From NCBI RefSeq assembly GCF_007829955.1, contig NZ_VIWX01000001.1, positions 496,001 to 560,000 of the forward strand: a DNA stretch of 64,000 nt. Reading direction: 5' to 3'. The DNA comes from Saccharopolyspora dendranthemae (GTDB taxonomy: Bacteria; Actinomycetota; Actinomycetes; Mycobacteriales; Pseudonocardiaceae). How positions within the stretch are numbered: the first letter of the stretch is position 1; the number at the start of each line of letters is the position of its first letter. The position numbers and the translations under genes are program-made. Below are positions 9,203-17,617 of the stretch, one piece after another. Below the pieces are notes generated by a model. It had not been told where the DNA came from. It made no database searches and saw nothing but the letters and a program-made list of their open reading frames with translations.

Positions 9203-12037
9203 ATGCGCAATGTGGGGATTGGGCTTGTGAGCAGAGCACTCGCTTCGGAGAAGGATCATGACAGCGCGCCGGTACTACCGCTGTTCCACGGCGTCGTGCA
9301 GGTGCTGGAACTGATCCGAGAACTCTACGGGCGGCGGCACGAACGCTCCCGCGCTCGCCGAACCGGCACCGGCGATCAGCGCGGCCTTCCGATGTTGTGC
9401 CTGGTCAGATCACTGGAGCACGAGGCCCTGCTGCCCGCGATCGGCGAACGGCTCAAGGACGCCGAACCGCATCGAGTGCCGCACGCCTACATCCGCCTGG
9501 AACCCGCTGCCGCGGACCCGAAGGACGGCGACCGGGCCACGCAGACGCCGCTCCCGCCGCCCGAGGTCGACACGGTCCGCGAGCTGCTCGCCGACATCGC
9601 GGAACAGCTGAACGGGCCGCTCAACGCGCAAGCGGGCCGAATGCGCTTCCCCCGGTTCAGCTTGGCGCTGTGGCTGATGCGCCAGGACCTCTCGGGAACC
9701 GAGATCCCCAGGCGGGAGGCCGAACTCCGCAAGCGCCTGTGGCGCCGCGACCCCGCGCAGCGGATCGCGGAGCTGATCAACACCAACACGGCCGACGCCC
9801 CTGACCGCACGGTCTGGTCCGTCCTCAAGGTGCTCGCGCTCGTGCCGTGGCTGTGGTTCCAGATCAAGCTGCGCTGGCGGCTGCCGTTCCCCGGCGGTTA
9901 CCGGTGGTTCCGGCGGCAGCGCTACCTCGCGCCCGAAGTCCCGGGGAACTTCCTCGGTTTCGCCGAACGACTCACCGAGAACGAGTGGAACAAGGAGGTT
10001 CCCGAGCAGGTCGCGAAGTTCCTGACCAACACGCTGCTGGAGGACCTGCGCCGCTCCTACCGCCGCTTCCCCTGGCGACTGCGCGGCAAGTGGCGCACGA
10101 CCTACACCACCGTTCTTCTCGACAACGTGACGCGCTCCAACGGTGGCTACGCGCTGCTCAAGCTCGTCAACGACATCCGCAACGAGACCGGCTTGATCGA
10201 CCCGCTGCTGCTGATCACCACGAGCTCGCTGGTACCGCCGCACGCCGTCGAACCGACCGTGGACAACGTCCTCGACGTGGTGTCCCAGGCGCACGAGGCC
10301 AACAAGCAGGGGTACCGCGCGTGGCGGCACAAGCTCGCCGAGGCCAGGCGGGCGCGCAGGGACATGACCTGGTACCTGCCGGTCGAGATCCCCCGGGCCG
10401 CGTCCGGAGACGCCGAGAAGAGCGAGATCCGACGTCACCTGGCGGCCGCCGACAAGTACGCGCTGCCCTCACCGCCGTGGTGGTCGCAGCGCGGCGTGCC
10501 CGCCACCCTGCTGCTGGCGGTGCTCGGCGCCGGAGCCCTCTCGTACTCGACGTGGTCCGAGGCGCATTGCGGCATACCCTTCCAGCCGCCGTGGCAGTGG
10601 GCCGGAGCGTCACCGGACCTCAGCCACGTGCAGACCGCGGGTCAGGAGTGCGTCGGGGTCACCGACGGCACCTTCCTGGAGGCCTTCATCGGCGCGATCC
10701 CTCCGGGCCAGACGACACCGACCGCGAAGAGCGTGCACACGCTCCTGTCCGAGCTGGGATCTATCGGCGAGGCCATCGCACAGGAGAACCAGACCGCCCT
10801 GGACACCGCTGCAGCCACCGACCGACCGGTCCTCACGCTGGTGTACCTGGGCGACCTGTCCCCGGGAGCGGACGCGTTCAACCTCTCGGCGCAGCACGAA
10901 ACGCTGGCCGGTATCGCCGTGGCCCAGGCCAACCAGAACGAGGGCAACGACACGCCGCTGGTTCGCGTGCTGATCGCCAACGGCGGAAAGGACATGCAGC
11001 ATGGCGAGAAGGTCGTGCAGAACCAGATCGCCGCGCTGGCCAAGCAGGACCCGACGATCATCGGCGTGGTCGGCCTGAACTACAGCCGGGACGAGACCTT
11101 CAACGCCATCAAGGAGCTCGGGTCGGCAGGCCTGCCGACCGTTGCCTCCACGCTGTCCTACGACGAGGTCCCGACGTTCTCACCTACGTACTTCCAGGTC
11201 TCGCCGCCGAACCGAACGCAAGCGGCACGAGCGGTCGAGTTCGCCGCCCAGCGGGGTTTGACCGAGCACGCTCGGATTTACCGCGCCAGCGCCCGGGACC
11301 GCTACAGCACGAACCTCGCCGACGACGTAGCCGCCGAGTTCACCGCCAGGAATCCGGGGACGAGCACCGAGTGGCTGGCCGCGAACCCGCACGTGGCCGG
11401 TCGTGAAGCGTGCCTGGCCGGCCAGAACGATCTCGTGTACTACGCGGGCCGGGGAGCCGATTTCCGGGTCTTCCTCGACGGTGTCGCGGCGAGTTGCCCG
11501 AACGATCCTCCAGTGATCCTCGGTGGCGACGACGTCGCCAGCCACGTTGCCAACCGGGAAGCGCGCAACGCCCAACGCGGCATCCCCTACTACTTCCAGT
11601 CCTTCGCGGTCGCCCCGCGCACCCCAGATCCCGACGACTCGCTGACGGACGGGCTGGACCCGGCTGCGCATGACTTCTACTGCAAGCTCAACGTGTTCCT
11701 CCTGAAGCTGGACCAGCCCGCGAGCACCGACTCGTGCCCACCCCGGGAAGGCGACCTGTCGCTGGACGGGCACGCCGCGCTCGCCCACGACGCGGCGAGC
11801 GTCCTGCTCCGGGCGGCCGATCAGCTCCAGCGAGGTGGGCCGTTCCCGATCACCCCGGGCACCGTGTGGCGGCAGATCAACGCCGACCAGCACAGGGCGG
11901 ACAAGGACCTGCCGTCCCCGTACCACCTGGTGACCGGCACCATCGACTTCGGCACCGACACCAACAACCGTGTGCCGAAGGACAAGATGGTCTGGACGCT
12001 CCAGGTGGGCAAAAAGAACGAGGTCTTACCTCCCTAG
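9203..12037 (+). CDS. Large one-TM protein: cytoplasmic region plus extracytoplasmic type-I periplasmic-binding-protein domain
   Basis: The 944-residue protein has about 430 mostly polar and basic residues, one hydrophobic helix (VPATLLLAVLGAGALSY, near 432-448), then a domain resembling branched-chain amino acid or receptor ligand-binding proteins: VLTLVYLGDLSPGAD, the segment VRVLIANGGKDM, the segment TIIGVVGLNYSRDET, and LPTVASTLSYDE. The cytoplasmic start LPMLCLVRSLEHEALLPAIGERL sits where related proteins might carry a P-loop, but no GxxxxGK is present. A GTG at 9227 with GGGGATTGGG upstream is an alternative start. There are no ABC permease or ATPase genes nearby, so it is more likely a sensor or receptor than a transport component. 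Ligand unknown. Confidence 0.7.
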   Translation: MRNVGIGLVSRALASEKDHDSAPVLPLFHGVVQVLELIRELYGRRHERSRARRTGTGDQRGLPMLCLVRSLEHEALLPAIGERLKDAEPHRVPHAYIRLEPAAADPKDGDRATQTPLPPPEVDTVRELLADIAEQLNGPLNAQAGRMRFPRFSLALWLMRQDLSGTEIPRREAELRKRLWRRDPAQRIAELINTNTADAPDRTVWSVLKVLALVPWLWFQIKLRWRLPFPGGYRWFRRQRYLAPEVPGNFLGFAERLTENEWNKEVPEQVAKFLTNTLLEDLRRSYRRFPWRLRGKWRTTYTTVLLDNVTRSNGGYALLKLVNDIRNETGLIDPLLLITTSSLVPPHAVEPTVDNVLDVVSQAHEANKQGYRAWRHKLAEARRARRDMTWYLPVEIPRAASGDAEKSEIRRHLAAADKYALPSPPWWSQRGVPATLLLAVLGAGALSYSTWSEAHCGIPFQPPWQWAGASPDLSHVQTAGQECVGVTDGTFLEAFIGAIPPGQTTPTAKSVHTLLSELGSIGEAIAQENQTALDTAAATDRPVLTLVYLGDLSPGADAFNLSAQHETLAGIAVAQANQNEGNDTPLVRVLIANGGKDMQHGEKVVQNQIAALAKQDPTIIGVVGLNYSRDETFNAIKELGSAGLPTVASTLSYDEVPTFSPTYFQVSPPNRTQAARAVEFAAQRGLTEHARIYRASARDRYSTNLADDVAAEFTARNPGTSTEWLAANPHVAGREACLAGQNDLVYYAGRGADFRVFLDGVAASCPNDPPVILGGDDVASHVANREARNAQRGIPYYFQSFAVAPRTPDPDDSLTDGLDPAAHDFYCKLNVFLLKLDQPASTDSCPPREGDLSLDGHAALAHDAASVLLRAADQLQRGGPFPITPGTVWRQINADQHRADKDLPSPYHLVTGTIDFGTDTNNRVPKDKMVWTLQVGKKNEVLPP

Positions 12038-12091
12038 GCCCCCGGTCATCCGGTAAGGCGCCCGGACGACCGAAACCCGCGGCGTCACGCG

Positions 12092-12137
12092 GTGTGGGGG
12101 TGGGGAAGTTTTCATGAAAACTTCCCCACCCCCACAC
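12092..12137. terminator. 46-bp perfect palindrome between convergent genes, family A copy 1
   Basis: The two arms, each beginning GTGTGGGGGTGGGGAAGTTT when read inward, meet at CATG (12113-12116) with no mismatch. It lies between convergent stops at 12037 and 12143, so it can end transcription from both sides. The central 26 bp are shared with the palindrome at 41581-41614. Confidence 0.75.
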
Positions 12138-12142
12138 TCTGC

Positions 12143-13444
12143 TCAGCCCCGGCGTTCGACGTACAAGCGGTTGCCCTCAGGGCCGGTCCACTCCACGCGG
12201 ACGACACCGGCCACCGCCGCGTCGTCCACCCGTGACGGGTCGGCCCAGTACCCGGCGGCCGGGTTGCGGAAGAACGTGGCCCAGACCTGACCGTCCCCGT
12301 CGACGAACAGGTTGTTGTGGCCCGCGCCGATCCCGGCGGTCCAGCGCTTCGAGTACGGGCCTTCGAAGTGGTCCGAGACCGCGATGATCGCGTCGTACTG
12401 GTGGCGCTCGCCCTCCCGCGTGTAGGCTTGGCGGACCGTGCCGCCGGGACGCGTCTTCTTGTTCCACGCCGCGTGCATGAGGTAGTACTTGCCCTCGTGC
12501 TTGAGCACGTGCGCGCCTTCGAGGTACGGCTCGCGGTCGTAGCGCGTTTGCCCGAACTTCGGCAGGTTCGTCTTCTGGACGATGTCCTCCATGTCGTCCT
12601 CGAACTCGGCGTAGAGGTCGTTGTGCAGCACCAGCCACGCCTTGTCGCCTTCGGCGTAGATCCCGCCGTCGATGTGGTAGTACACGTTCGGGTCAATCCC
12701 GTCGGGTGTGCCGGGATTGAGCTCGCCGAAGGGCTTGTCGAGGTTGCCGCGCACCACGCGGTACGGACCGGCGATTCCGCCTTCGCTCTTGAGCAAGAAC
12801 GAACCGACCTTGCGCGAGTGGTCACCCATGCACGCGACGATGTACCAGGTGCCGCGGAAGTGGTGCACTTCCGGCGCCCACACGTCGCCCCGCTTCTCGT
12901 CGCCTTCGCCCGCGTACCGCTGCCACGGCGCGACCACCGTGCGGTCGGGCTCGTTCTCTCCGACGAACTCGGGTGACCAGACCTTGCCCTTCTCGGCGTC
13001 AGGGCGGATCTCGGTGGTGTCCACGAGCTTCCACGGACCGTCGAGGGAATCGGCGATCCAGAGGAAGATGCCGTCGTTCCACGGTGCCGCGCCCGGCCTG
13101 CTCGCCACCTTGGTGGTGCCGGTGGCGACGTACACCTCCTGGCCGTCGACGACGAAGCGGTTGACGTAGGTGTCCCGGATCCAGACCCTGCCGAGTTCTT
13201 GGTCGCGGGACCGGAGTTCCAGGTCGAGAACCCGGGAGTTGTCGCCCCTGGGTTCCAGGTCCTTGCGGGTGTCGGCGTCGCCGTAGGGCTCCACGGGAGG
13301 CCAGTTCGGCGGGTAGTCCTGCTGCGACGACACCCCTGCTCCCCAGCCCGCGGCGGGCAGGAAGGTCGCCATCCCCAGCGCACCGGCGGCCCCCAGCAGC
13401 AGGGTCCGGCGGTTCGGGTGCGGGCCGGTTTCGAAGCCGGACAT
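12143..13444 (-). CDS. Tat-exported GH43-like glycoside hydrolase
   Basis: The 433-residue protein starts MSGFETGPHPNRRTLLLGAA, a twin-arginine signal with a following hydrophobic stretch. The body has five-bladed-propeller motifs common to GH43 and related families: WSPEFV, DVWAPEVHHFRGTWYIVA, and EGAHVLKHEGKYYLMHAAW, in which the Glu fits the general-acid position. It is likely secreted and acts on plant or cell-wall oligosaccharides such as arabinan or xylan. The linkage is unknown. The ATG at 13444 follows GAGGAGAACTCCT; the longer upstream frame would bury the Tat signal. No sugar transporter lies beside it. Confidence 0.78.
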   Translation of the reverse strand: MSGFETGPHPNRRTLLLGAAGALGMATFLPAAGWGAGVSSQQDYPPNWPPVEPYGDADTRKDLEPRGDNSRVLDLELRSRDQELGRVWIRDTYVNRFVVDGQEVYVATGTTKVASRPGAAPWNDGIFLWIADSLDGPWKLVDTTEIRPDAEKGKVWSPEFVGENEPDRTVVAPWQRYAGEGDEKRGDVWAPEVHHFRGTWYIVACMGDHSRKVGSFLLKSEGGIAGPYRVVRGNLDKPFGELNPGTPDGIDPNVYYHIDGGIYAEGDKAWLVLHNDLYAEFEDDMEDIVQKTNLPKFGQTRYDREPYLEGAHVLKHEGKYYLMHAAWNKKTRPGGTVRQAYTREGERHQYDAIIAVSDHFEGPYSKRWTAGIGAGHNNLFVDGDGQVWATFFRNPAAGYWADPSRVDDAAVAGVVRVEWTGPEGNRLYVERRG

Positions 13445-13785
13445 AGGAGTTCTCCTCTTCGTAGCGCACCACACGATGAAATCGACCGACATGCCCCCAT
13501 CTCGGTCACCTGATCGACATTACCGCCATTTTCCGCGCGCGGTTGGGGATATCGAGGAAATTCGGCGAGTCGGCATCAAAATGGCCAGCGGAGCCCATTC
13601 TTTCCGCAGTTCAGAGCGCTTTTCAAGCATGCCGCAACGGCATTGTCGCCACGACCGCCCATCGCCCGGCAGCCACATTCGAACAGGTTGCTCCCGGGTG
13701 GCCGAAACCACGGATGAATTCGAGGAATTGTTCCGCGCAGCTCCGGCAGAATTGCTCGCCCGAGTCGATCCCCAGCGGGCGCGGG
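13445..13785. other. Intergenic region upstream of the GH43-like gene
   Basis: This 341-base stretch carries the promoter of the leftward exported hydrolase and the 3' flank of the WYL regulator gene. It is slightly richer in A+T than its neighbours. I see no convincing open frame, operator or terminator in it. Confidence 0.4.
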
Positions 13786-14751
13786 TCACGACGTTGAGGA
13801 CGCCTGGTAGTGCTCGACGAGCTCGTTGGCGAGGTCGCGAAGTCGTTCCTCGGCTTCGCGCGGACCGTGCACGGTGATGGCGCTCCCGAACGGAAGGAGC
13901 GCGCGGACGTCCTCCAAGGAGGGGAAGGAGATCGTGACCGGCCGGCCGGTATCGGAATGGTCCTGGTCGCCCCAGACGAGATTTCGCCCGAAGATCCGCT
14001 GCGCTCGCTCAGCTTGTGACCGGTCGATCGTGGCGACCACTTCGATGCTGTGCTGGTGTTCCCACTGCTCCAGGAGCTCAGCGACGACCGTGGTCAGGGT
14101 CTCGGTTTCGCGGGTGCGTCGTCGGTGTCCGAGCTCCGACCACGTCGATATCCGTTCGAGCCGGTACATGCGCGGGACACCCGCGCAGTCGGCCACCAGG
14201 TACCAGCTGCCGGCCTTGGCCAGCAGCCCGTACGGGTCGACGACCAGCTCGCGTGCGCTCGACCCGCGCGAGCCGGCGTACTCGATCCGCAGCTGCCGTT
14301 CCCGCCGGATGGGACCGACCAGTGACGCCGGCGTGGGACCACCGGCTTTCGGCTGGCGCCACGGACGACTGTCCACGTGCACGACCTCCGCGAGCGAGAG
14401 GAGCCCGTCGACCCGACTCGACCGCGTCATCGCGACCTTGGCGAGCGCGCGCTGCCCCTCACCCGAGGCGTTGAGCTCCGATCGCTGCTTCTCGTCGAGC
14501 CCGGCCAACGACAGGTGATCACGTTCCCCGGGAGTGAGCCGCGTGAGGTCGAGCCCCACCCCGGGCACCATGGTCACGCCTCCCAGGCGTCCCCGTTGCG
14601 CGGTCACGGGGAAACCGGCATCGCGGAGCCAGTTCACATCGCGGGTGATGGTTCGGAGCGAGACCCCGAGCGCCGCGGCGAGCTCCTGCGTGGTCATCGC
14701 CTCCCGTGACTCGAGGAGCAAGACCAACGAGAAGAAGCGGTCCGGGGTCAT
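13786..14751 (-). CDS. YafY-type HTH/WYL-domain transcriptional regulator
   Basis: The 321-residue protein starts MTPDRFFSLVLLLESREAMT. A DeoR-like winged helix follows (TTQELAAALGVSLRTITRDV, then LRDAGFPVTAQRGRLGGV). The WYL part includes VDPYGLLAKAGSWYLVADCA and MYRLERI. This domain order is standard for actinobacterial YafY regulators, where the WYL domain is thought to bind a ligand or nucleic acid. It diverges from a VOC gene across 91 bases containing an 8-bp inverted repeat, so it probably controls that gene and itself. The start at 14751 is chosen because longer frames run into the VOC gene. Confidence 0.85.
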   Translation of the reverse strand: MTPDRFFSLVLLLESREAMTTQELAAALGVSLRTITRDVNWLRDAGFPVTAQRGRLGGVTMVPGVGLDLTRLTPGERDHLSLAGLDEKQRSELNASGEGQRALAKVAMTRSSRVDGLLSLAEVVHVDSRPWRQPKAGGPTPASLVGPIRRERQLRIEYAGSRGSSARELVVDPYGLLAKAGSWYLVADCAGVPRMYRLERISTWSELGHRRRTRETETLTTVVAELLEQWEHQHSIEVVATIDRSQAERAQRIFGRNLVWGDQDHSDTGRPVTISFPSLEDVRALLPFGSAITVHGPREAEERLRDLANELVEHYQASSTS

Positions 14752-14770
14752 CCTCCCACTCTCCCAGCGA

Positions 14771-14803
14771 ATGCGGACAGGATCCGGCGCACATCGTCCG
14801 CAT
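14771..14803. promoter_or_regulatory. Inverted repeat between divergent WYL regulator and VOC genes
   Basis: ATGCGGAC (14771-14778) and GTCCGCAT (14796-14803) form a perfect 8-bp inverted repeat with 17 bases between. Its place in the only promoter region of the pair makes it the best operator candidate for the regulator. Confidence 0.45.
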
Positions 14804-14842
14804 CCTTGGCGATACCGGTTCATCAACGCGGAAGGGACAACC

Positions 14843-15208
14843 ATGACCGCCTCCATCGTGACCATCGTCTACGTGAACGACGCGCCCGCCTCAGCTCGCT
14901 TCTACGGCGATCTCCTCGACATGAGCCCGTCGTTCGAGACCCCGGGATACATCGCCTTCGATCTCGGCCCTGGCGCTGATCTCGCGCTGTGGTCCGGCCA
15001 GTTCGAGAACCTCTCGTCCGCTGTCCCTCGGACCAGTGAGATCTGCCTCGCCGTCGGTGGTGGACCCGGCCGTCTCGACGAGCTCTTCGAGGAGTGGAAG
15101 GCCAAGGGGGTCACGATCCTGCGTGCTCCCAGCGACGCGGGTTTCGGCCGAACCTTCCTGGCAGCGGACCCCGATGGGAACCGAATTCGCGTCGCGCCTC
15201 AGGACTGA
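14843..15208 (+). CDS. VOC-superfamily (glyoxalase/bleomycin-resistance-like) protein
   Basis: This 121-residue single-module VOC protein starts MTASIVTIVYVNDAPASARF and ends with FLAADPDGNRIRVAPQD, the usual C-terminal metal-ligand strand, although the normal final Glu position reads R-V. The YVND-x-SARFYGDLL element is typical. Proteins of this size act as dioxygenases, isomerases or drug-binding proteins. Paired with a divergent YafY/WYL regulator, it is likely an inducible detoxification or binding protein. Substrate unknown. GAAGGGA precedes the ATG. Confidence 0.8.
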   Translation: MTASIVTIVYVNDAPASARFYGDLLDMSPSFETPGYIAFDLGPGADLALWSGQFENLSSAVPRTSEICLAVGGGPGRLDELFEEWKAKGVTILRAPSDAGFGRTFLAADPDGNRIRVAPQD

Positions 15209-15260
15209 CCTTCGAGGGACACCGGCTCCTGATGCCACGGTGCGCGGTCACGTCCGATCC

Positions 15261-16409
15261 CTAGCGACTGGTGTGGATGAGGGCGTGGGCGCCCGTGGTC
15301 CGCCAGGGCTCGTCACTGGCGTCGAGCGAGGACACCACGTCGACGTCCAGGCCGACCGCGACCTCGGACTTCAGGACGCGGAGCGCGGCCACCGGGCCGG
15401 GGAAGTGCGAGACGGCGTCGGCGAACGGCCGGGTCGCCGGCCAGTGCCGGTCCCCGACGAGTCGGCGGTAGTTGAGGTCGCCCTTGAAGATCGTGACGGC
15501 CGCCGACTCGAACTCCGCTCGCAGATCGCGCGGCATCTCGCTGAACTCCTTCGGCGCGCAGAAGAACGGATGCGACCGGACCGAGATGTCGCCTGCCCGC
15601 AACGCGTTCTGCACGCGGGCGCCGATCTCTCCCGCCTCACCGGGCAGCCCCGCGAGGTGGTTCAGGACCTCCAGGACGTCGGTCGGGGTGGCGTCGGAGA
15701 CGTAGTAGGGGCCCGGTTTGACGTGCAGCACGACGTGACCAGCGCGTCCTGTGGCGAGCAGCCGGTCGACGAGCACCAGGTCGGCCGCGAGCTCACCGGC
15801 CGCGTTGTCGGCGACGAGGTGCACCGCACCCGGTTCCCCGAACAGCGACCAGAACTCCTCCGGCGATCCGCTGATCAGCCCGGACGTGCCGCCGCCCGCG
15901 TCGGTGGAGAGCTGGAAGGCCAGGTCCGCCTGGTTCCCCCACACCGCGGCCTGGACCACGGCGGCATCGCGCTCGGCACCGTCGAGGTGCGGGAGCTCGT
16001 CGAGCGCCTTCAGCGTTTCGGCGGTGGCGTCGTTGTGCAGCTCAGCGCGTTTCATCGGCGTGAACGGGTCGACTCCCCGCCACGGTCCGGGCGCGAAAAA
16101 GCCGGTCACCGCCAGCAGCTTCCGGAAGAAGTAGCTCTCCGCGAACAGGAACGACGTCTCCGCCCACGGCCGTCCGAGCTGGTCGGCGGCCCACTCCGCC
16201 CACACCTGGTGGTCCGGCGCGTCGTCGTCGAGGGGTGCGACGTCCCCTTCGGTCGACTCCCGCAGCAGCGCGGACAGCCCGTCCCGCACGTCCGGGCCGA
16301 ACGGGTGCGCCGAGCAGAGCCGTTCGATCATCACGGGGTGGCGCTCGTGGAACACCCGCCACCCGAACGAGCCCGGCTCACCGATCCCGATCCAAGGCGC
16401 CACCACCAC
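15261..16409 (-). CDS. DUF89/ARMT1-like damage-control phosphatase family protein
   Basis: The protein is about 382 residues. Diagnostic segments are VWGNQADLAFQLSTDAGG (like the WGNxxDL metal-binding signature), HLVADNAAGELAADLVL, and IFKGDLNYRRLVGD, near-identical to the KGDxNYRxL motif of ARMT1. The family hydrolyses damaged sugar phosphates or other phosphometabolites in a metal-dependent way. A GTG at 16409 follows GGGGAGTGGTTC and is preferred over the farther start at 16466. It stands alone and converges with the VOC gene. Confidence 0.8.
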   Translation of the reverse strand: MVVAPWIGIGEPGSFGWRVFHERHPVMIERLCSAHPFGPDVRDGLSALLRESTEGDVAPLDDDAPDHQVWAEWAADQLGRPWAETSFLFAESYFFRKLLAVTGFFAPGPWRGVDPFTPMKRAELHNDATAETLKALDELPHLDGAERDAAVVQAAVWGNQADLAFQLSTDAGGGTSGLISGSPEEFWSLFGEPGAVHLVADNAAGELAADLVLVDRLLATGRAGHVVLHVKPGPYYVSDATPTDVLEVLNHLAGLPGEAGEIGARVQNALRAGDISVRSHPFFCAPKEFSEMPRDLRAEFESAAVTIFKGDLNYRRLVGDRHWPATRPFADAVSHFPGPVAALRVLKSEVAVGLDVDVVSSLDASDEPWRTTGAHALIHTSR

Positions 16410-16597
16410 GAACCACTCCCCTGTTCCGCCCAGCACGTCGACCCCATGCTCGCACGAAATCCCCACCCGCCCACGACCTGCGCACGGACGGTGGGAGTAG
16501 GGCCATGAGCGGCGGTGGCCGAGGGGCGGTTCTGGCCCGAACCGTCCATGATCAACGACCGTTCTACCCGGTCAGTTCAGACCAAAACCGCCCCGGG

Positions 16598-17617
16598 TCA
16601 CGCGCCGCGGAGGACCGGGGCGACTTCCGCGGCGAGGAGGTCGATCGAGGCTCGGGCGTCTTCCACCGGCATTCCCGCCCATTCCGTGCGCAGCACGAAG
16701 TGGGTGACGCCCAGCTCGTCGCGCCACGGGAGCAGCGCCTCCACGCAGTCCTGCGGGGAGCCGACGATGAAGCGGTCGTCCGCGAGGTCGGTGTAGTCGA
16801 CCCGGAACGAGTCCTTCCCGGGCAGGGCCTTGTCCTGACCCCAGTCGGCGTAGACCTCGTACTTGCGGGCGAGGTGCGGCCGGGCGAGCTCCAGCGCGCG
16901 TGCGCGGGTGGGTGCGCAGTAGATCTCGCGCATGAGCGGCAGCTCTTCGACCGGTCCGCGACCGGCCGCTGCGCGTTCGGCGTGGAAGAGGTCGAGTTGC
17001 CTGCGGATGGTGGTGGCGGTGGCGTGCGGGTTGATCAGCCAGGTGTCGGCCAGCCGGGCCGCGCGGCGGACGGCGGCGTCCGCGTTGGCCGCCATCCAGA
17101 CCGGAGGCCTGGTGCGCGGCAGCGCGGTGGAGCGGACGCCGTCGAGGCGGCACCACGGGTTGTCGGCGTGGACCGGCTGCCCGCTCCAGAGCTCCTCGAC
17201 GATGCGGAGGTTCTCGGTGAAGCGCTCGACCTTCTGCTCCGGGCGGATGCCGAAGCCCGCGTACTCGACCTCGCGGTACCCGAGCCCGACCCCGAAGATC
17301 GACCGCCCGCCGGTGACGGTGTCCAAGCTCGCGAAGTTCTCCGCGGTGTCCACCGGGTTGTGCAGCGCGAGCAGGTGAATCCCGGTGCCGATGCGCATCT
17401 CCCCCGCGTCGGCGGCCAGCCGTGCGAGCCACGGCAGCGGCTGGATGTGGGAGAAGCTCTCCGGCAGGTGGTGCTGCCCGGCGAACACCGAGTCCAGACC
17501 GCCGTCCCGGGCCGCCCGGACGAGGCTGAGCTGCTCGCTCAGCGCCTCGACCGGGTCCCGGCCCGCTGGTTGCTGATGGGTCAGGAAGACCCCGACCTGC
17601 ACAGGGCGGTCAACCAC
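16598..17617 (-). CDS. LLM-class flavin-dependent oxidoreductase, last gene of the CoA-ester operon
   Basis: This bacterial luciferase-like TIM barrel has about 339 residues, with QVGVFLTHQQPAG, the motif FAGQHHLPE, the strand RIGTGIHLLALHNPVD, and GRSIFGVGLGYREVEYAGFG. Such enzymes use FMNH2 or F420 for monooxygenation or hydride transfer. A GTG at 17617 after GGAGGCCTGCC overlaps the stop of the MmgE/PrpD gene, giving translational coupling to the upstream CoA-ester genes. Its part in that pathway is unclear. Confidence 0.82.
   Translation of the reverse strand: MVDRPVQVGVFLTHQQPAGRDPVEALSEQLSLVRAARDGGLDSVFAGQHHLPESFSHIQPLPWLARLAADAGEMRIGTGIHLLALHNPVDTAENFASLDTVTGGRSIFGVGLGYREVEYAGFGIRPEQKVERFTENLRIVEELWSGQPVHADNPWCRLDGVRSTALPRTRPPVWMAANADAAVRRAARLADTWLINPHATATTIRRQLDLFHAERAAAGRGPVEELPLMREIYCAPTRARALELARPHLARKYEVYADWGQDKALPGKDSFRVDYTDLADDRFIVGSPQDCVEALLPWRDELGVTHFVLRTEWAGMPVEDARASIDLLAAEVAPVLRGA

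Noticed and set aside
9390..9470. A P-loop ATPase domain at the start of the binding-protein fusion
   Set aside because: The strand pattern fits loosely, but there is no GxxxxGK[ST]; kept only as a suspicion of decay.
15036..16508. A 490-codon plus-strand frame opposite the ARMT1-like gene
   Set aside because: Composition is Arg/Gly/Val-rich shadow sequence; the minus strand has the WGNQADL and KGDLNY motifs.
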